Part shown: positions 15,773-23,576 of the stretch, piece after piece
Numbering within the stretch: the stretch's first letter is position 1
How the letters are laid out: every line of letters begins with the position of its first letter
NCBI GenBank assembly: GCA_023436715.1
Contig: JAEZIJ010000113.1
Coordinates: 1-47,808, forward strand
Direction of reading: 5' to 3'
Length of the DNA: 47,808 nucleotides
Source: Acidobacteriota bacterium
GTDB taxonomy: Bacteria; Acidobacteriota; Terriglobia; Bryobacterales; Bryobacteraceae
The notes under the pieces: model-generated
Told to the model about the DNA's origin: nothing
Databases searched by the model: none
Seen by the model: only the letters and a program-made list of their open reading frames with translations
Made by a program: the position numbers and the translations under genes

Positions 15773-16969
15773 TCAGAAGGTGAACGAACACAGTACTTCC
15801 ACCTGGTTAGCCAAGGTGCGCGCCGATCTCACAGTCCCGACCGGGTGATCCGCCCACCGCGTGTATCGCAGCACCGGGCTGATTTTCATGGTCTTGTAGC
15901 GTGTTTCGATTCCACCTCCCGCGGTGAAGCCGTAGCGCGAGGGATTAAAGCCATTCAGATTGCCGGCAGCCCGGAACGAAGGTCCGGCCTCGAGCACTGG
16001 GTGAATCCCCGCCTCGGGAAACAAGCGGTACTTCGCGAGCACCGGAAACTGCCAGGTCACGACAGTGAACTCGGACGATGTCTCAAATGGCGGGATGCCA
16101 GGCGCCTCGAAAACCGAATACTGTTTTGCGCGAAGCGGCCGGTATAGGCCATTCACTTCGACCGAAAGACGGCGGTTCAGCTCCACTTCGACTGCGAGCC
16201 CCCCGATGTACCCCTGCTCTTCGTCTATACGTTCAGGCTGGCGTAACTCCCGGATGCCGCCGGTCAGCGGGGTCCCGCCGACTAGCCCAAAACGGAGCTT
16301 CCTGTTCCTCAGCCGCCAGGACGGTACGGATGTGGCGTAACTGATTCCGGTCACGAACTCGATCTGGTCGCGTTTTGTCGCGGCTCGCGGATAATCGCCG
16401 TCATACTGCCATCGCGTGTACCGTAGCGCAGGTGAGATCCTAAACCGGCCAAAGCGAAACTCCACGCCCGTTCCAACCGTGCCCCCGAACTGTGATGGCT
16501 CTGACGGGACCGGATTATGACGGGTCCTGAACGACGGCCCCGCCTCCACGAATGGCCGCAAGGCCCCGCGCAGCGGTAACCGGTATTTTGCCAGTACTGG
16601 CCACTCCCAGGTGCTCGGGGTGGCCTGGCTGTAATACTGCGAAGACCCGTCCGGGAAGACATATCGCATTTGCAGGTGAAGCGTACGGTGCAAAGCGTTC
16701 CCTTCGAGGGAGAGCCCCTTGCCGAGGTCGATGTCGACGGACAGGCCTGCAAGGAAGCTCCGGGTGTCGGAGAACCAATCGAAGGCGATCAGACCTTCCG
16801 ACATCTCCGGGTTTGTGAAAAACGTTCTGGAAATGGGAAAATCCCGCGTGAGATGTGTGCCTCCGACGAATCCGAAGGACACGCGCTGTCCGAAGACAGT
16901 GCCCCTGGTGCATAGAGCAACCGCCGCGAGCGCCAGCAGTGTTCGGAACGTGATTATCCTTTTGGTCAT
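15773..16969 (-). CDS. Outer-membrane beta-barrel-like protein with duplicated barrel domain
   Basis: A 398-residue protein with a signal peptide (about 1-28, ending TVFG) followed by two homologous halves. Half 1 opens RVSFGFVGGTHLTRDF and half 2 opens KLRFGLVGGTPLTGGI. Both contain GLSVD/GLAVE strands, a WPVLAKYRL/FPVLAKYRL strand, VEAGPSFR/LEAGPSFR and ISPALRYTRW/ISPVLRYTRW. Alternating hydrophobic residues and the aromatic closing strand (VLCSFTF) suggest an OmpA- or porin-like 8-stranded barrel in each half. Function is unknown. The ATG at 16969 has GGGAG upstream; a TTG at 16990, directly abutting the upstream stop codon, is an alternative start. It follows the second VWFA gene and is probably co-transcribed with it. 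Confidence 0.7.
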   Translation of the reverse strand: MTKRIITFRTLLALAAVALCTRGTVFGQRVSFGFVGGTHLTRDFPISRTFFTNPEMSEGLIAFDWFSDTRSFLAGLSVDIDLGKGLSLEGNALHRTLHLQMRYVFPDGSSQYYSQATPSTWEWPVLAKYRLPLRGALRPFVEAGPSFRTRHNPVPSEPSQFGGTVGTGVEFRFGRFRISPALRYTRWQYDGDYPRAATKRDQIEFVTGISYATSVPSWRLRNRKLRFGLVGGTPLTGGIRELRQPERIDEEQGYIGGLAVEVELNRRLSVEVNGLYRPLRAKQYSVFEAPGIPPFETSSEFTVVTWQFPVLAKYRLFPEAGIHPVLEAGPSFRAAGNLNGFNPSRYGFTAGGGIETRYKTMKISPVLRYTRWADHPVGTVRSARTLANQVEVLCSFTF

Positions 16970-16990
16970 GTGGCGTTTGGGCTCCCGCAA

Positions 16991-18061
16991 TCACTTCGAA
17001 ATTGATGCCGGAATCTCCGCTGCCCAGTACCCGGGCCGTGCGCGTATGCGAAACTCGCCCGGACGAGTCACCCGCACTTCGATGGCGTGATAGCCGGGCG
17101 TCGGCGCCTGTGGCGCGAAACTGAGCAGGTATTGGGAATGCAGCTCGGTTCCGAGTTTCTGGATGACCTCCTCAAGTGCCTTCTGCCTTGTAAACGGGAA
17201 CGTCGTGCCACCGGTTGCCGCTGTCAAGACCTCAGTGGTGTTCGTCTTGTGGAGACGCAGGAGTTCCCCGATCCCGCCGATGAGATCCACCCGCTGCTCG
17301 GGAGGAGCGATTTTGGGGTTCGACCCGCTCTGAGGCGCGCCATTTACTGTGCCCATATCGTCCCTCGGCGTCTTGGGTCGTTGCGGCAAGCGAGACTCGC
17401 TGACAGGTCGCTTCGATGTGAATGCGGTCTTCAAGGCTGAATAGGTGGCTGCGTAAACGGTCACTCCCGCACTTTGGGCCTCCATTGCGACGGACTCCAC
17501 GGCAGTCTCACTGTTGCGGTCGCGCGATTCGGAGATCAACAGCAGCACGCGGCGCGCATTCGGACGCTTGCGCAGATGCTGGATCGCGGAGTTCGCGGCA
17601 TCGAGCATGCGTGCCTCTTTGTGCTCGCCTGGACGGAGCTCGTGCAGCGCACGTTGAAATGCTTCCAGATCCTTCGTGCAGTCCTGGAACCACCTCACTC
17701 GCTCGTCGAACGAAACCAAACCCGCGCAGCCCCGTTCCCCCGTGATCAGCGGCTGGATAAGGGACCCAACCTTCTCTACTTTTTCGAGAACCGCCGATGA
17801 AATCCCTGAAGTCTGCACGGCGATGACCAGTGCGATGGGAGCCATCCCTGTGTCGATGGTGTCCACGGTCGCTTCCTGAGGTTTCCCATTATCGACAACG
17901 GATAAGTCCGAAGCCTCCAGGCTGGACACATGACGACCTTTCGCGTCGGTGATGGTCACGGGGACCAGCACCAACCTGGACTGCGCCTCAAAACGCGAGT
18001 CCTGAGCCAGAAGGACAGCCGCGGACACAATTACTATGCCGTAGCGAAGCACGGACTCCAC
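16991..18061 (-). CDS. Secreted VWFA-related protein (acidobacterial type), second copy
   Basis: A 356-residue protein with an N-terminal signal segment (1-19) and the TIGR03436-like order: beta strand region LVLVPVTITDAKGRHVSSLEASDL, then the A-domain start IALVIAVQTSG, where the metal-site aspartate is replaced by alanine-valine. It continues with RRVLLLISESRDRNSE, and the C-terminus has SQYLLSFAPQAPTPGYH and RARPGYW. The DxSxS metal site is therefore lost, so metal-dependent ligand binding is unlikely. A low-complexity linker rich in Pro and Ser lies at about 215-255. It is followed at once by the duplicated beta-barrel gene, suggesting a surface-exposed pair. The 103 bases upstream of the start to 18164 hold no gene that I can see. 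Confidence 0.87.
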   Translation of the reverse strand: MESVLRYGIVIVSAAVLLAQDSRFEAQSRLVLVPVTITDAKGRHVSSLEASDLSVVDNGKPQEATVDTIDTGMAPIALVIAVQTSGISSAVLEKVEKVGSLIQPLITGERGCAGLVSFDERVRWFQDCTKDLEAFQRALHELRPGEHKEARMLDAANSAIQHLRKRPNARRVLLLISESRDRNSETAVESVAMEAQSAGVTVYAATYSALKTAFTSKRPVSESRLPQRPKTPRDDMGTVNGAPQSGSNPKIAPPEQRVDLIGGIGELLRLHKTNTTEVLTAATGGTTFPFTRQKALEEVIQKLGTELHSQYLLSFAPQAPTPGYHAIEVRVTRPGEFRIRARPGYWAAEIPASISK

Positions 18062-18164
18062 CCGTTAAGCAGAATCGGAAAGGTCATCGCCGCCTTTGAC
18101 GTGTCCTCGCGCGGGCGCGTTTCGAGCTTTCATAAGTTTCGAGCTTAGAATGCTTCCAGCGCAC

Positions 18165-18305
18165 TCAGTCCGCTGTATTCACTAGGCACCGGAGCAGTTC
18201 CGCCGCGCTCCAGGCCTGGGCGACACAACCGCGCGGCGTATATGGCGCCCCGGCGTCATGTATCTCGCCGATCGTACCGACCCAGCCGGTTCCCAGTTGC
18301 CCGTC
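18165..18305 (-). pseudogene. C-terminal relic of a glycogen-debranching (amylo-1,6-glucosidase-like) enzyme
   Basis: Directly after the response-regulator stop codon, and in the same frame, 46 codons read DGQLGTGWVGTIGEIHDAGA, then PYTPRGCVAQAWSAAELLRC and LVNTAD before TGA. The segment GTIGEIHDA...PYTPRGCVAQAWSAAELLR is the characteristic C-terminal end of bacterial amylo-alpha-1,6-glucosidase/GH63-like debranching enzymes (typically SEIFDG...HTPRGCIAQAWSVAE). There is no start codon and the rest of the enzyme is absent, so this is a remnant left after deletion or insertion of the two-component genes. Identification rests on motif memory, not alignment. Confidence 0.6.
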
Positions 18306-18989
18306 CTACCCTTCCACAAACTTGTACCCGACGCCGTGAACGGTGCGCAGGCGCTCGGGTTCGGCCGGGTCGCGCTCGAGCTTCGCGCGGAGGCCCGCAA
18401 TGTGGTTGTCCACGGTGCGGGTGGTCGGATAATTCTCGTAACCCCAAACCTCATTCAGCAGTTCGTCCCGCGTGACCACCTCGCCGGCGCGAGACGCCAG
18501 CAGCCTCAAAATGCTGAACTCCTTCCGCGTCATCTCGAACGGCCTTCCGCCCTTGCTCGCCTCATAGGAGACGAAGTTCACTACCACGTCGCCGAACCGG
18601 AGTTCATCCGGAAGGGTTTTGGGCGGCGCGGCCCGGCGCAGCAACGCGCGGATGCGGGCCATCAACTCACGAATGGAGAACGGTTTCGAGACATAATCGT
18701 CGGCGCCGAGGTCGAGCCCGAGTACACGGTCCGCCTCCTCCCCGCGCGCGGTCAGCATGAGAATGGGCGTCGCAATTCCTTCTGTCCGGAGCTTCCGGCA
18801 GATCTCATAGCCGCTCAGCTTGGGAAGCATGAGGTCGAGGATGATCAGGTCCGGCTTTTTCTCCCGTACCATCCGGTAGCCGGATTCGCCGTCCGCCGCC
18901 GTGAGCACGTCGTAAGACTCGTACCTGAGGTTGTCCGCAAGTCCGCGAAGGATCGCGGGGTCGTCTTCGATTGCCAGAATCAGGCTCAT
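18306..18989 (-). CDS. OmpR/PhoB-family response regulator
   Basis: A 227-residue two-component regulator. The receiver domain has the acidic pocket EDD (8-10), phospho-acceptor D52 in LIILDLMLPK, and the switch lysine in DDYVSKPF. The C-terminal winged-helix domain has MTRKEFSILRLLASRAGEVV and ends TVDNHIAGLRAKLE then TVHGVGYKF, as in PhoB/RegX3. The ATG at 18989 is chosen because AAGGAG lies six bases upstream; a GTG at 19004 overlaps the kinase stop codon and is less likely. Co-transcribed with the kinase gene. The Pho-box-like site upstream of the pair suggests a phosphate-response regulator. No pst or phosphatase gene is nearby. Confidence 0.93.
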   Translation of the reverse strand: MSLILAIEDDPAILRGLADNLRYESYDVLTAADGESGYRMVREKKPDLIILDLMLPKLSGYEICRKLRTEGIATPILMLTARGEEADRVLGLDLGADDYVSKPFSIRELMARIRALLRRAAPPKTLPDELRFGDVVVNFVSYEASKGGRPFEMTRKEFSILRLLASRAGEVVTRDELLNEVWGYENYPTTRTVDNHIAGLRAKLERDPAEPERLRTVHGVGYKFVEG

Positions 18990-19000
18990 GAGAATCTCCT

Positions 19001-20887
19001 TCACCTCTTCCCTTGCGGCGCTTCTATCGGGAGCCGAACGGTGAACGTGCTGCCCTGGCCGGGAGCGCTTGCCACCTCGACCTTCCCACCGTGCGCCCTG
19101 GCGATTTGCGCCACCAGCGCAAGCCCCAGGCCCGCTCCGGGAATCGACTGGTTCTCGCGTGTCGGGGCGCGGTAGAACTTCTCGAAAATCCGGCTCTGTT
19201 CCTCGGCGGCGATGCCAAGGCCGTGGTCGGCGACCCGGAGGACCACATCGCCGTCCTCGCGCCCCAGCCGCAATTCAATCAGCCGTGCGTCACCCGAGTA
19301 CTTCATGGCATTCGTAAGCAGGTTGAGGGCCGCCTGTTCGAGCGCATCCCGGTCGGCATTCAAAACCGGCAGTTCGTCCTCGATCTCGATGCGCAGTTCG
19401 AAGCCCTGCTGCGAAAGCGGGTAGTGCAGCGCCCGCACGGCCGCCTGCACGGTGGCGGCCGGCTGCGTTGGTCGGAAGTGATAGATCTTCTTGCCCTGCT
19501 CGGCCTTGGAGAATAACAGGACGCCGTCCACGAGCCGGGACAGCCGCTCGCACTCGTTGACAATGGTTTCCAGGTATTCCTCTTCCGTTTCCGGATCCTT
19601 CGCCCGCCTCATCTGCAGAGTCTCGGCGAACATGCGGATTGCGGTCAGTGGAGTCTTGAGTTCGTGCGAGACGCTGGCCACGAACTGGGCGCGCAGCTCG
19701 GCCACTCGCATCTCACGCTTCAGATCGCGCCATAGCAGGTAACCGGCGAACGTCGTGACGGTGGCGATCAGGAACAGGACCGTGTAGTAGAGCTGGCGCT
19801 GCGAGTCGCCGCCAAGCGCCGCGGAGGACGCGCCGGTCTGTGCCAGGACCACCTTTAGGCCCGGGAACGCTGAGCCGAGCGGCTCGCCCTGCGCTTCGCG
19901 GTAATCCGCAAACCGCACTGCCGGACGGTTCTCGAGCGATTGCAGGACTTCCCGGCCGCGAACGACGATCGCCGTGCGTCCCTCCCCGCTTTTCGTCGCA
20001 CCCACGAGCCATCCGTCATCGCCGTAGGGCACCCATTCCGGCTCAGCGGACTCGGTTTTGGGGACGAAACCCAGGCTTGCGAAATCGTCGCGCAGGCGTT
20101 CGGCCTGGCTGACCATCCGGACCTGCGCCGCCGCGTGCGTCTGCAACTCTCCGGACAGCGCGGCCGCGATTTCCGACACCGGGAACCATGCCATGGGCGG
20201 CAGCCACGGCCGGGAGAAAACGGCGGACTTCACGCGCTCCACGATGCGGCCCCGATCCGCGCTGGAAGCTGTCAAACGCCGCGCTGCGTAAAACGCGAGG
20301 GGCACGCCTTCCTCGTCAGTCACATCCGGAGGCGCATCGAGGAGTGCGCGGAACAATTCCGCTGCCCGCTGGTTGTTGCCCGCCCGGTCCAATGCCTGAG
20401 CCCATAGCCACCGCGCGTAGGCGGCTTGCACCGGATGCCGCGCGGCGCCCAGCGCCTGTTCGTAGCACCCCGCCGCGAGCGTGACCCGCCCGGCGCCGAA
20501 ACCGGATTGCTCGCATTGCCGTATCCGGGTCTCGAAGTAGGGCCTGGATATCAGGTCCCGGCAGCGCCGCGCGGCGCGATCCGTTTCCCACGGCAAAACC
20601 AGGCCGCCGCCATCCATGCGCGCAACAAACAGGACTTCCGGGTGGCGGTAGCGCTCCCCGGGTTCCAGGTCCCTCTGGATTTCGTCCTGCTTGATGGCGT
20701 TCAGCCGCATCAGCAGGGCGTCGCGCACTTCGATGACCCTCTGCCGCCGCTCGTCGGCCTGCCGCTTGTCTGCCAGTTCGCGGTCCTGGGAGATGATGCG
20801 GAGAGTGAGTGCGATAAGGGCGATGCATGGCACGCACACCGCTGCCAGGAAAACGGCGAGTTGCAGTCTCTGGCCGAGTTGGCGCAT
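19001..20887 (-). CDS. Membrane sensor histidine kinase (PhoR-like partner)
   Basis: A 628-residue kinase. One membrane helix lies at about 9-32, then a large extracytoplasmic region (33-360, alpha-helical, with tetratricopeptide-like stretches such as YARWLWAQALDRAGNNQRAAELFRALL), and a second helix at about 367-386. The HisKA phospho-acceptor is H408 in SVSHELKTPLTAIRMFAE. The HATPase domain has NLLTNAMKYSG, VADHGLGI and PGAGLGLALVAQIARAHGG. It is coupled to the response-regulator gene (stop and start about a dozen bases apart). The long sensor domain has no recognisable PAS fold and differs from classical PhoR, so the stimulus is uncertain. Confidence 0.93.
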   Translation of the reverse strand: MRQLGQRLQLAVFLAAVCVPCIALIALTLRIISQDRELADKRQADERRQRVIEVRDALLMRLNAIKQDEIQRDLEPGERYRHPEVLFVARMDGGGLVLPWETDRAARRCRDLISRPYFETRIRQCEQSGFGAGRVTLAAGCYEQALGAARHPVQAAYARWLWAQALDRAGNNQRAAELFRALLDAPPDVTDEEGVPLAFYAARRLTASSADRGRIVERVKSAVFSRPWLPPMAWFPVSEIAAALSGELQTHAAAQVRMVSQAERLRDDFASLGFVPKTESAEPEWVPYGDDGWLVGATKSGEGRTAIVVRGREVLQSLENRPAVRFADYREAQGEPLGSAFPGLKVVLAQTGASSAALGGDSQRQLYYTVLFLIATVTTFAGYLLWRDLKREMRVAELRAQFVASVSHELKTPLTAIRMFAETLQMRRAKDPETEEEYLETIVNECERLSRLVDGVLLFSKAEQGKKIYHFRPTQPAATVQAAVRALHYPLSQQGFELRIEIEDELPVLNADRDALEQAALNLLTNAMKYSGDARLIELRLGREDGDVVLRVADHGLGIAAEEQSRIFEKFYRAPTRENQSIPGAGLGLALVAQIARAHGGKVEVASAPGQGSTFTVRLPIEAPQGKR

Positions 20888-20913
20888 GGTAAGTCTAACC
20901 TGCCGCGATCATG

Positions 20914-20955
20914 ATTTTAGCCCGGCCCCGGTAGGAACTGTCATGGAAATGTCAC
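20914..20955. promoter_or_regulatory. Pho-box-like direct repeat and -10 upstream of the kinase gene
   Basis: On the plus strand, CTGTCAT (20938-20944), a four-base spacer GGAA, and ATGTCAC (20949-20955) reproduce the 7-4-7 layout and nearly the sequence of the PhoB binding site. A -10-like TAAAAT for the minus-strand kinase gene lies at 20919-20914. The repeat is oriented opposite to the kinase gene, which is atypical, so autoregulation is a hypothesis. Confidence 0.45.
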
Positions 20956-20971
20956 GGAATGGCAAACCCTT

Positions 20972-21772
20972 CTACCGTGATTTCAGAAGCTTGGCACGGG
21001 TCGCACTCAATGTTTCGCTCAGAAACTCCTTCGGCAGGTTGCGGACCATCGGGTCGAGAAGCCAGGCGAGCGCGGACGGAATGCCGCGGCTGAGCGAAAT
21101 GGCCTCGCACTCGACGTAAACACCTCCATCGCGTTCCTGGAATGCCCAGTAGGAGTTCAGACGCCAGAGGAAGCCGTGGTCGCGGCCGGGGGGCAGTTCA
21201 CGCTCCCGCGGCCCGCCGGCGTTCTGGATTTCGACGATTCGCGTGCTGTAGGAACGGCTGTGCCAGCAGCGCGGGTTGATGGGCTGGTAATGCACGTCGG
21301 AATCGGCGTCGAGGATGACCGTAATCAGCTTGCGTTTGAACAGACGCAACCGCACTTGGAAACCGTTGCCCTTTTGTTGGACGGTACGTGAGTCGATCAC
21401 GGTCGGGCGATAGGTGTTCTTGTGGTTGTCGTAGTCCTGGACCAGCGCCAGGACCTCCGAAAGGGTCGATTTAGGCACATAAATGGCGCCAATCCAGTCA
21501 TGGATGAGCCCTTTTGTGACCCTACGGTCGCCTTTCTGGTTCCGCGGCTCGCAGACGATTTCGCCGCGGCGCAGGAATTCCCGGCGCTCGGGGGTATCGG
21601 CCCAAAGAAAAAGTTCGCCCGCCTGCAGCCGCGCTTCCCGGCCCGATTCGCTGGCCCGGACGTAGTTGTTGAACGCCTGAACCGTCTCCCGAGTTGGACC
21701 GGGTTCCGTAGGGGCCTTCGGTTGCTCGGCCGGTAACAGCAGAGCGCACAGGAATAAAACGGCAGAAACCAC
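20972..21772 (-). CDS. Exported START/SRPBCC-fold-like protein of unknown function
   Basis: A 266-residue protein with an N-terminal hydrophobic leader (VSAVLFLCALLLPAE). The mature part has a long curved-sheet pattern (TYRPTVIDSRTVQQKGNGFQ, VRLRLFKRKLITVILDADSD) and a C-terminal amphipathic helix SRGIPSALAWLLDPMVRNLP, typical of START/polyketide-cyclase (SRPBCC) folds that bind hydrophobic ligands. I do not recognise a named family. The start is a GTG. The frame stays open upstream with further hydrophobic residues (TGYIGFAV), so the true start may be earlier, but no ATG is in frame. It precedes the kinase gene by 84 bases on the same strand. Confidence 0.6.
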   Translation of the reverse strand: MVSAVLFLCALLLPAEQPKAPTEPGPTRETVQAFNNYVRASESGREARLQAGELFLWADTPERREFLRRGEIVCEPRNQKGDRRVTKGLIHDWIGAIYVPKSTLSEVLALVQDYDNHKNTYRPTVIDSRTVQQKGNGFQVRLRLFKRKLITVILDADSDVHYQPINPRCWHSRSYSTRIVEIQNAGGPRERELPPGRDHGFLWRLNSYWAFQERDGGVYVECEAISLSRGIPSALAWLLDPMVRNLPKEFLSETLSATRAKLLKSR

Positions 21773-21957
21773 AGCAAAACCAATATAACCCGTGAACGGC
21801 CAAACCGCGGCGCGGCCCCTCCGGTGCTTCCCGCCGTGCGGAATCCGCTTTTGTTTCTGTAAAAAGTGTGAGACTCTAGAAGGAAGCCGGAGGGATCTTA
21901 CAGACGTTGACGCGTTCCCGACACCCCCGGCCGATCAGTCTTCCGGAGTAAAGAGCA

Positions 21958-22338
21958 ATGTTGCCGAGTTTTTTAATACCTGAGTCGGTTATCCGGGAAG
22001 GCGGGGAAGGTCCAGTCGTCGGCATCGGTTCCGCAAGCAAACTGCTATTACTCACCCTGGGCATCACCCGTATCGTCGAACAGGAAAGCCTCGATCTTTC
22101 GATCTGGGGTTCGGCCGACGGAACGGATTGGGGTTCGAAACCTCTGGCCAGTTTCCCCCAGAAGTTCTACTGCGGCACATATCAGCTCGTGCTCGATCTC
22201 GCCGAGTACCCCGACGTGCGGCACCTGCGTGTGAAGTACAAGGTAAACCGCTGGGGACACGGAGCGCAGAAGCCGCTATTCGGCCTGTACCTGTTCGCCC
22301 AGGAAACCGAGCCGCGCGCGGTCGCCAAGACCGCCTAA
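21958..22338 (+). CDS. Small conserved hypothetical protein
   Basis: A 126-residue, soluble, beta-rich protein (MLPSFLIPESVIREGGEGPV; SIWGSADGTDWGSKPLASFP; YCGTYQLVLDLAEYPDVRHL) ending in VKYKVNRWG. I believe similar proteins occur widely in Acidobacteria but know no function; the strand pattern recalls a discoidin/galactose-binding-like sandwich. A GGAG ribosome-binding site eight bases upstream supports the ATG. Its end overlaps the convergent larB stop by four bases. The 185-base region upstream, shared with the divergent START-like gene, has no promoter I would defend. A GGAAG...CTTCC inverted repeat at about 21881-21942 could fold in the leader. Confidence 0.7.
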   Translation: MLPSFLIPESVIREGGEGPVVGIGSASKLLLLTLGITRIVEQESLDLSIWGSADGTDWGSKPLASFPQKFYCGTYQLVLDLAEYPDVRHLRVKYKVNRWGHGAQKPLFGLYLFAQETEPRAVAKTA

Positions 22339-23081
22339 AGCTGGTTGATCAGACTGGCGACGTACCCCGCTCCGAAGCCGTTGTCGATATTGACCACCGT
22401 TACGTTGCTGGCGCAACTGTTCAGCATTCCGAGCAAGGCCGCCAGCCCGTTGAAACTGGCCCCATAGCCGACCGAAGTGGGCACGGCGATTACGGGGCAG
22501 GACACCAACCCGCCGACAACGCTCGGCAGCGCTCCCTCCATGCCGGCACAGACTACCACCACGCGCGCCTGCATGAGGCGCTCGCGGTTGTTCATCAGGC
22601 GGTGGATGCCGGCCACGCCGATGTCGTAGACAACCTCGACCTCGTTGCCCATCACCTCGGCCGTCACCTGCGCCTCTTCGGCCACCGGAATGTCGCTGGT
22701 GCCGGCCGAGACCACGGCAATTTTACCCTTACCGCGAATCGTGCGGTCGCACCAGACACGCAGTGCGCCGGAGAGCGGGAAATACTCGATTTCCGGCACG
22801 GCCTGCCGCACGCGCTCGGCGGTGGCCGCATCGGCTCGCGTGATCAGGATGTTGGGCGCCTTCTCCAGCAGCCGCGAGGCGATCTGAGCGACCTGCTCGG
22901 GCGTCTTGCCTTTCGCGAAGACCACCTCCGGCATCCCGTGACGGAGGGCCCGGTGGTGGTCGATTTTGACGAAGCCGAGGTCTTCAAACGGCAGGTGCCG
23001 TATGCGCTCCAACGCCTGATCCACATCCACCGCACCGGAGCGTACAGCCTCCAGCAGAGCCTTGATTTGTTCCTGATTCAT
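22335..23081 (-). CDS. larB: LarB, pyridinium-3,5-biscarboxylate mononucleotide synthase
   Basis: A 248-residue member of the LarB family, which carboxylates and hydrolyses nicotinate adenine dinucleotide in the first step of nickel-pincer cofactor synthesis for lactate racemase and related enzymes. The N-terminal region has ALERIRHLPFEDLGFVKIDHHRALR. The PurE-like C-terminal domain has VVSAGTSDIPVAEEAQVTAE, YDIGVAGIHRL, VVVCAGMEGALPSVVGGLV and VPTSVGYGASFNG. The length is normal. No larC, larE or larA is in the window, so the pathway genes are dispersed or missing. It lies 15 bases after a DUF192 lipoprotein gene on the same strand. Confidence 0.93.
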   Translation of the reverse strand: MNQEQIKALLEAVRSGAVDVDQALERIRHLPFEDLGFVKIDHHRALRHGMPEVVFAKGKTPEQVAQIASRLLEKAPNILITRADAATAERVRQAVPEIEYFPLSGALRVWCDRTIRGKGKIAVVSAGTSDIPVAEEAQVTAEVMGNEVEVVYDIGVAGIHRLMNNRERLMQARVVVVCAGMEGALPSVVGGLVSCPVIAVPTSVGYGASFNGLAALLGMLNSCASNVTVVNIDNGFGAGYVASLINQL

Positions 23082-23096
23082 AGAAGATCCAGTGGT

Positions 23097-23555
23097 CTAA
23101 AACCTGAGCGTGTCGCCCACCCGTAAGCCATACTTAGCCGCCATTCCCCCGCCGAGTTCGAGCACGTAAAGCGAATCGAAGCTTCCGCCGTACGAGGGGC
23201 ACTGGCTGGCGGTGGTGGACTTGCAAGGCGGTGTTTCGGCGGAGATCTCGACGATGCGCCGGTCGCGGTCCAGCCAGACGATGTCGAGCGGAATGCGAAC
23301 CTGGTACATCCAGTATTTGTACTTGCCGGTCTGCGCGTGGTAGAAGAGCATCCCGCGGTCCGAAGCGATCGAGTCGCGAAACATCATGCCTCGCAGGAGG
23401 TCCGCGTCTTGTATCATCATCTCCGCACGAACGCGCTTGCCGCTCGGGAACGTCACGACTGTGGTGTCGTATTCGTCGAGGGTCACGGCTTTCGGGCCGC
23501 AACCCGTCATTGCGAGGGCGAGCGCGAAACCCGCTGCGGGAAAAATCCAGCGCAT
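23097..23555 (-). CDS. DUF192-family lipoprotein
   Basis: A 152-residue protein with a lipobox (LAMTGC, cysteine at about 19) after a hydrophobic leader, so probably anchored in the cell envelope. The mature part is a DUF192 domain: AEMMIQDADLLRGMMFRDSI, GMLFYHAQTGKYKYWMYQVR, IPLDIVWLDRDRRIVEI, and the end VLELGGGMAAKYGLRVGDTL. DUF192 proteins have no firm function. The start codon has TATCAT eight bases upstream and no ribosome-binding site. Only 21 bases separate it from the divergent prenyltransferase gene. It is probably co-transcribed with larB. Confidence 0.88.
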   Translation of the reverse strand: MRWIFPAAGFALALAMTGCGPKAVTLDEYDTTVVTFPSGKRVRAEMMIQDADLLRGMMFRDSIASDRGMLFYHAQTGKYKYWMYQVRIPLDIVWLDRDRRIVEISAETPPCKSTTASQCPSYGGSFDSLYVLELGGGMAAKYGLRVGDTLRF

Positions 23556-23576
23556 GAAATAAAATGATAGCAGGCG
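23556..23576. promoter_or_regulatory. Minimal 21-bp divergent promoter region
   Basis: Start codons of the DUF192 (minus) and prenyltransferase (plus) genes are only 21 bases apart. TATCAT faces left (23569-23564) and TAAAAT faces right (23560-23565), overlapping each other. Any -35 elements must lie inside the opposing coding sequence, so the two promoters probably compete. Confidence 0.35.

Noticed and set aside
18182..18475. Small open frames between the VWFA and response-regulator genes
   Set aside because: The plus-strand and alternative frames are shadows; only the debranching-enzyme-like frame on the minus strand carries family resemblance.
21880..21957. Possible riboswitch in the leader of the small hypothetical gene
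   Set aside because: Only a short GGAAG/CTTCC pairing is visible; no conserved aptamer core could be recognised.
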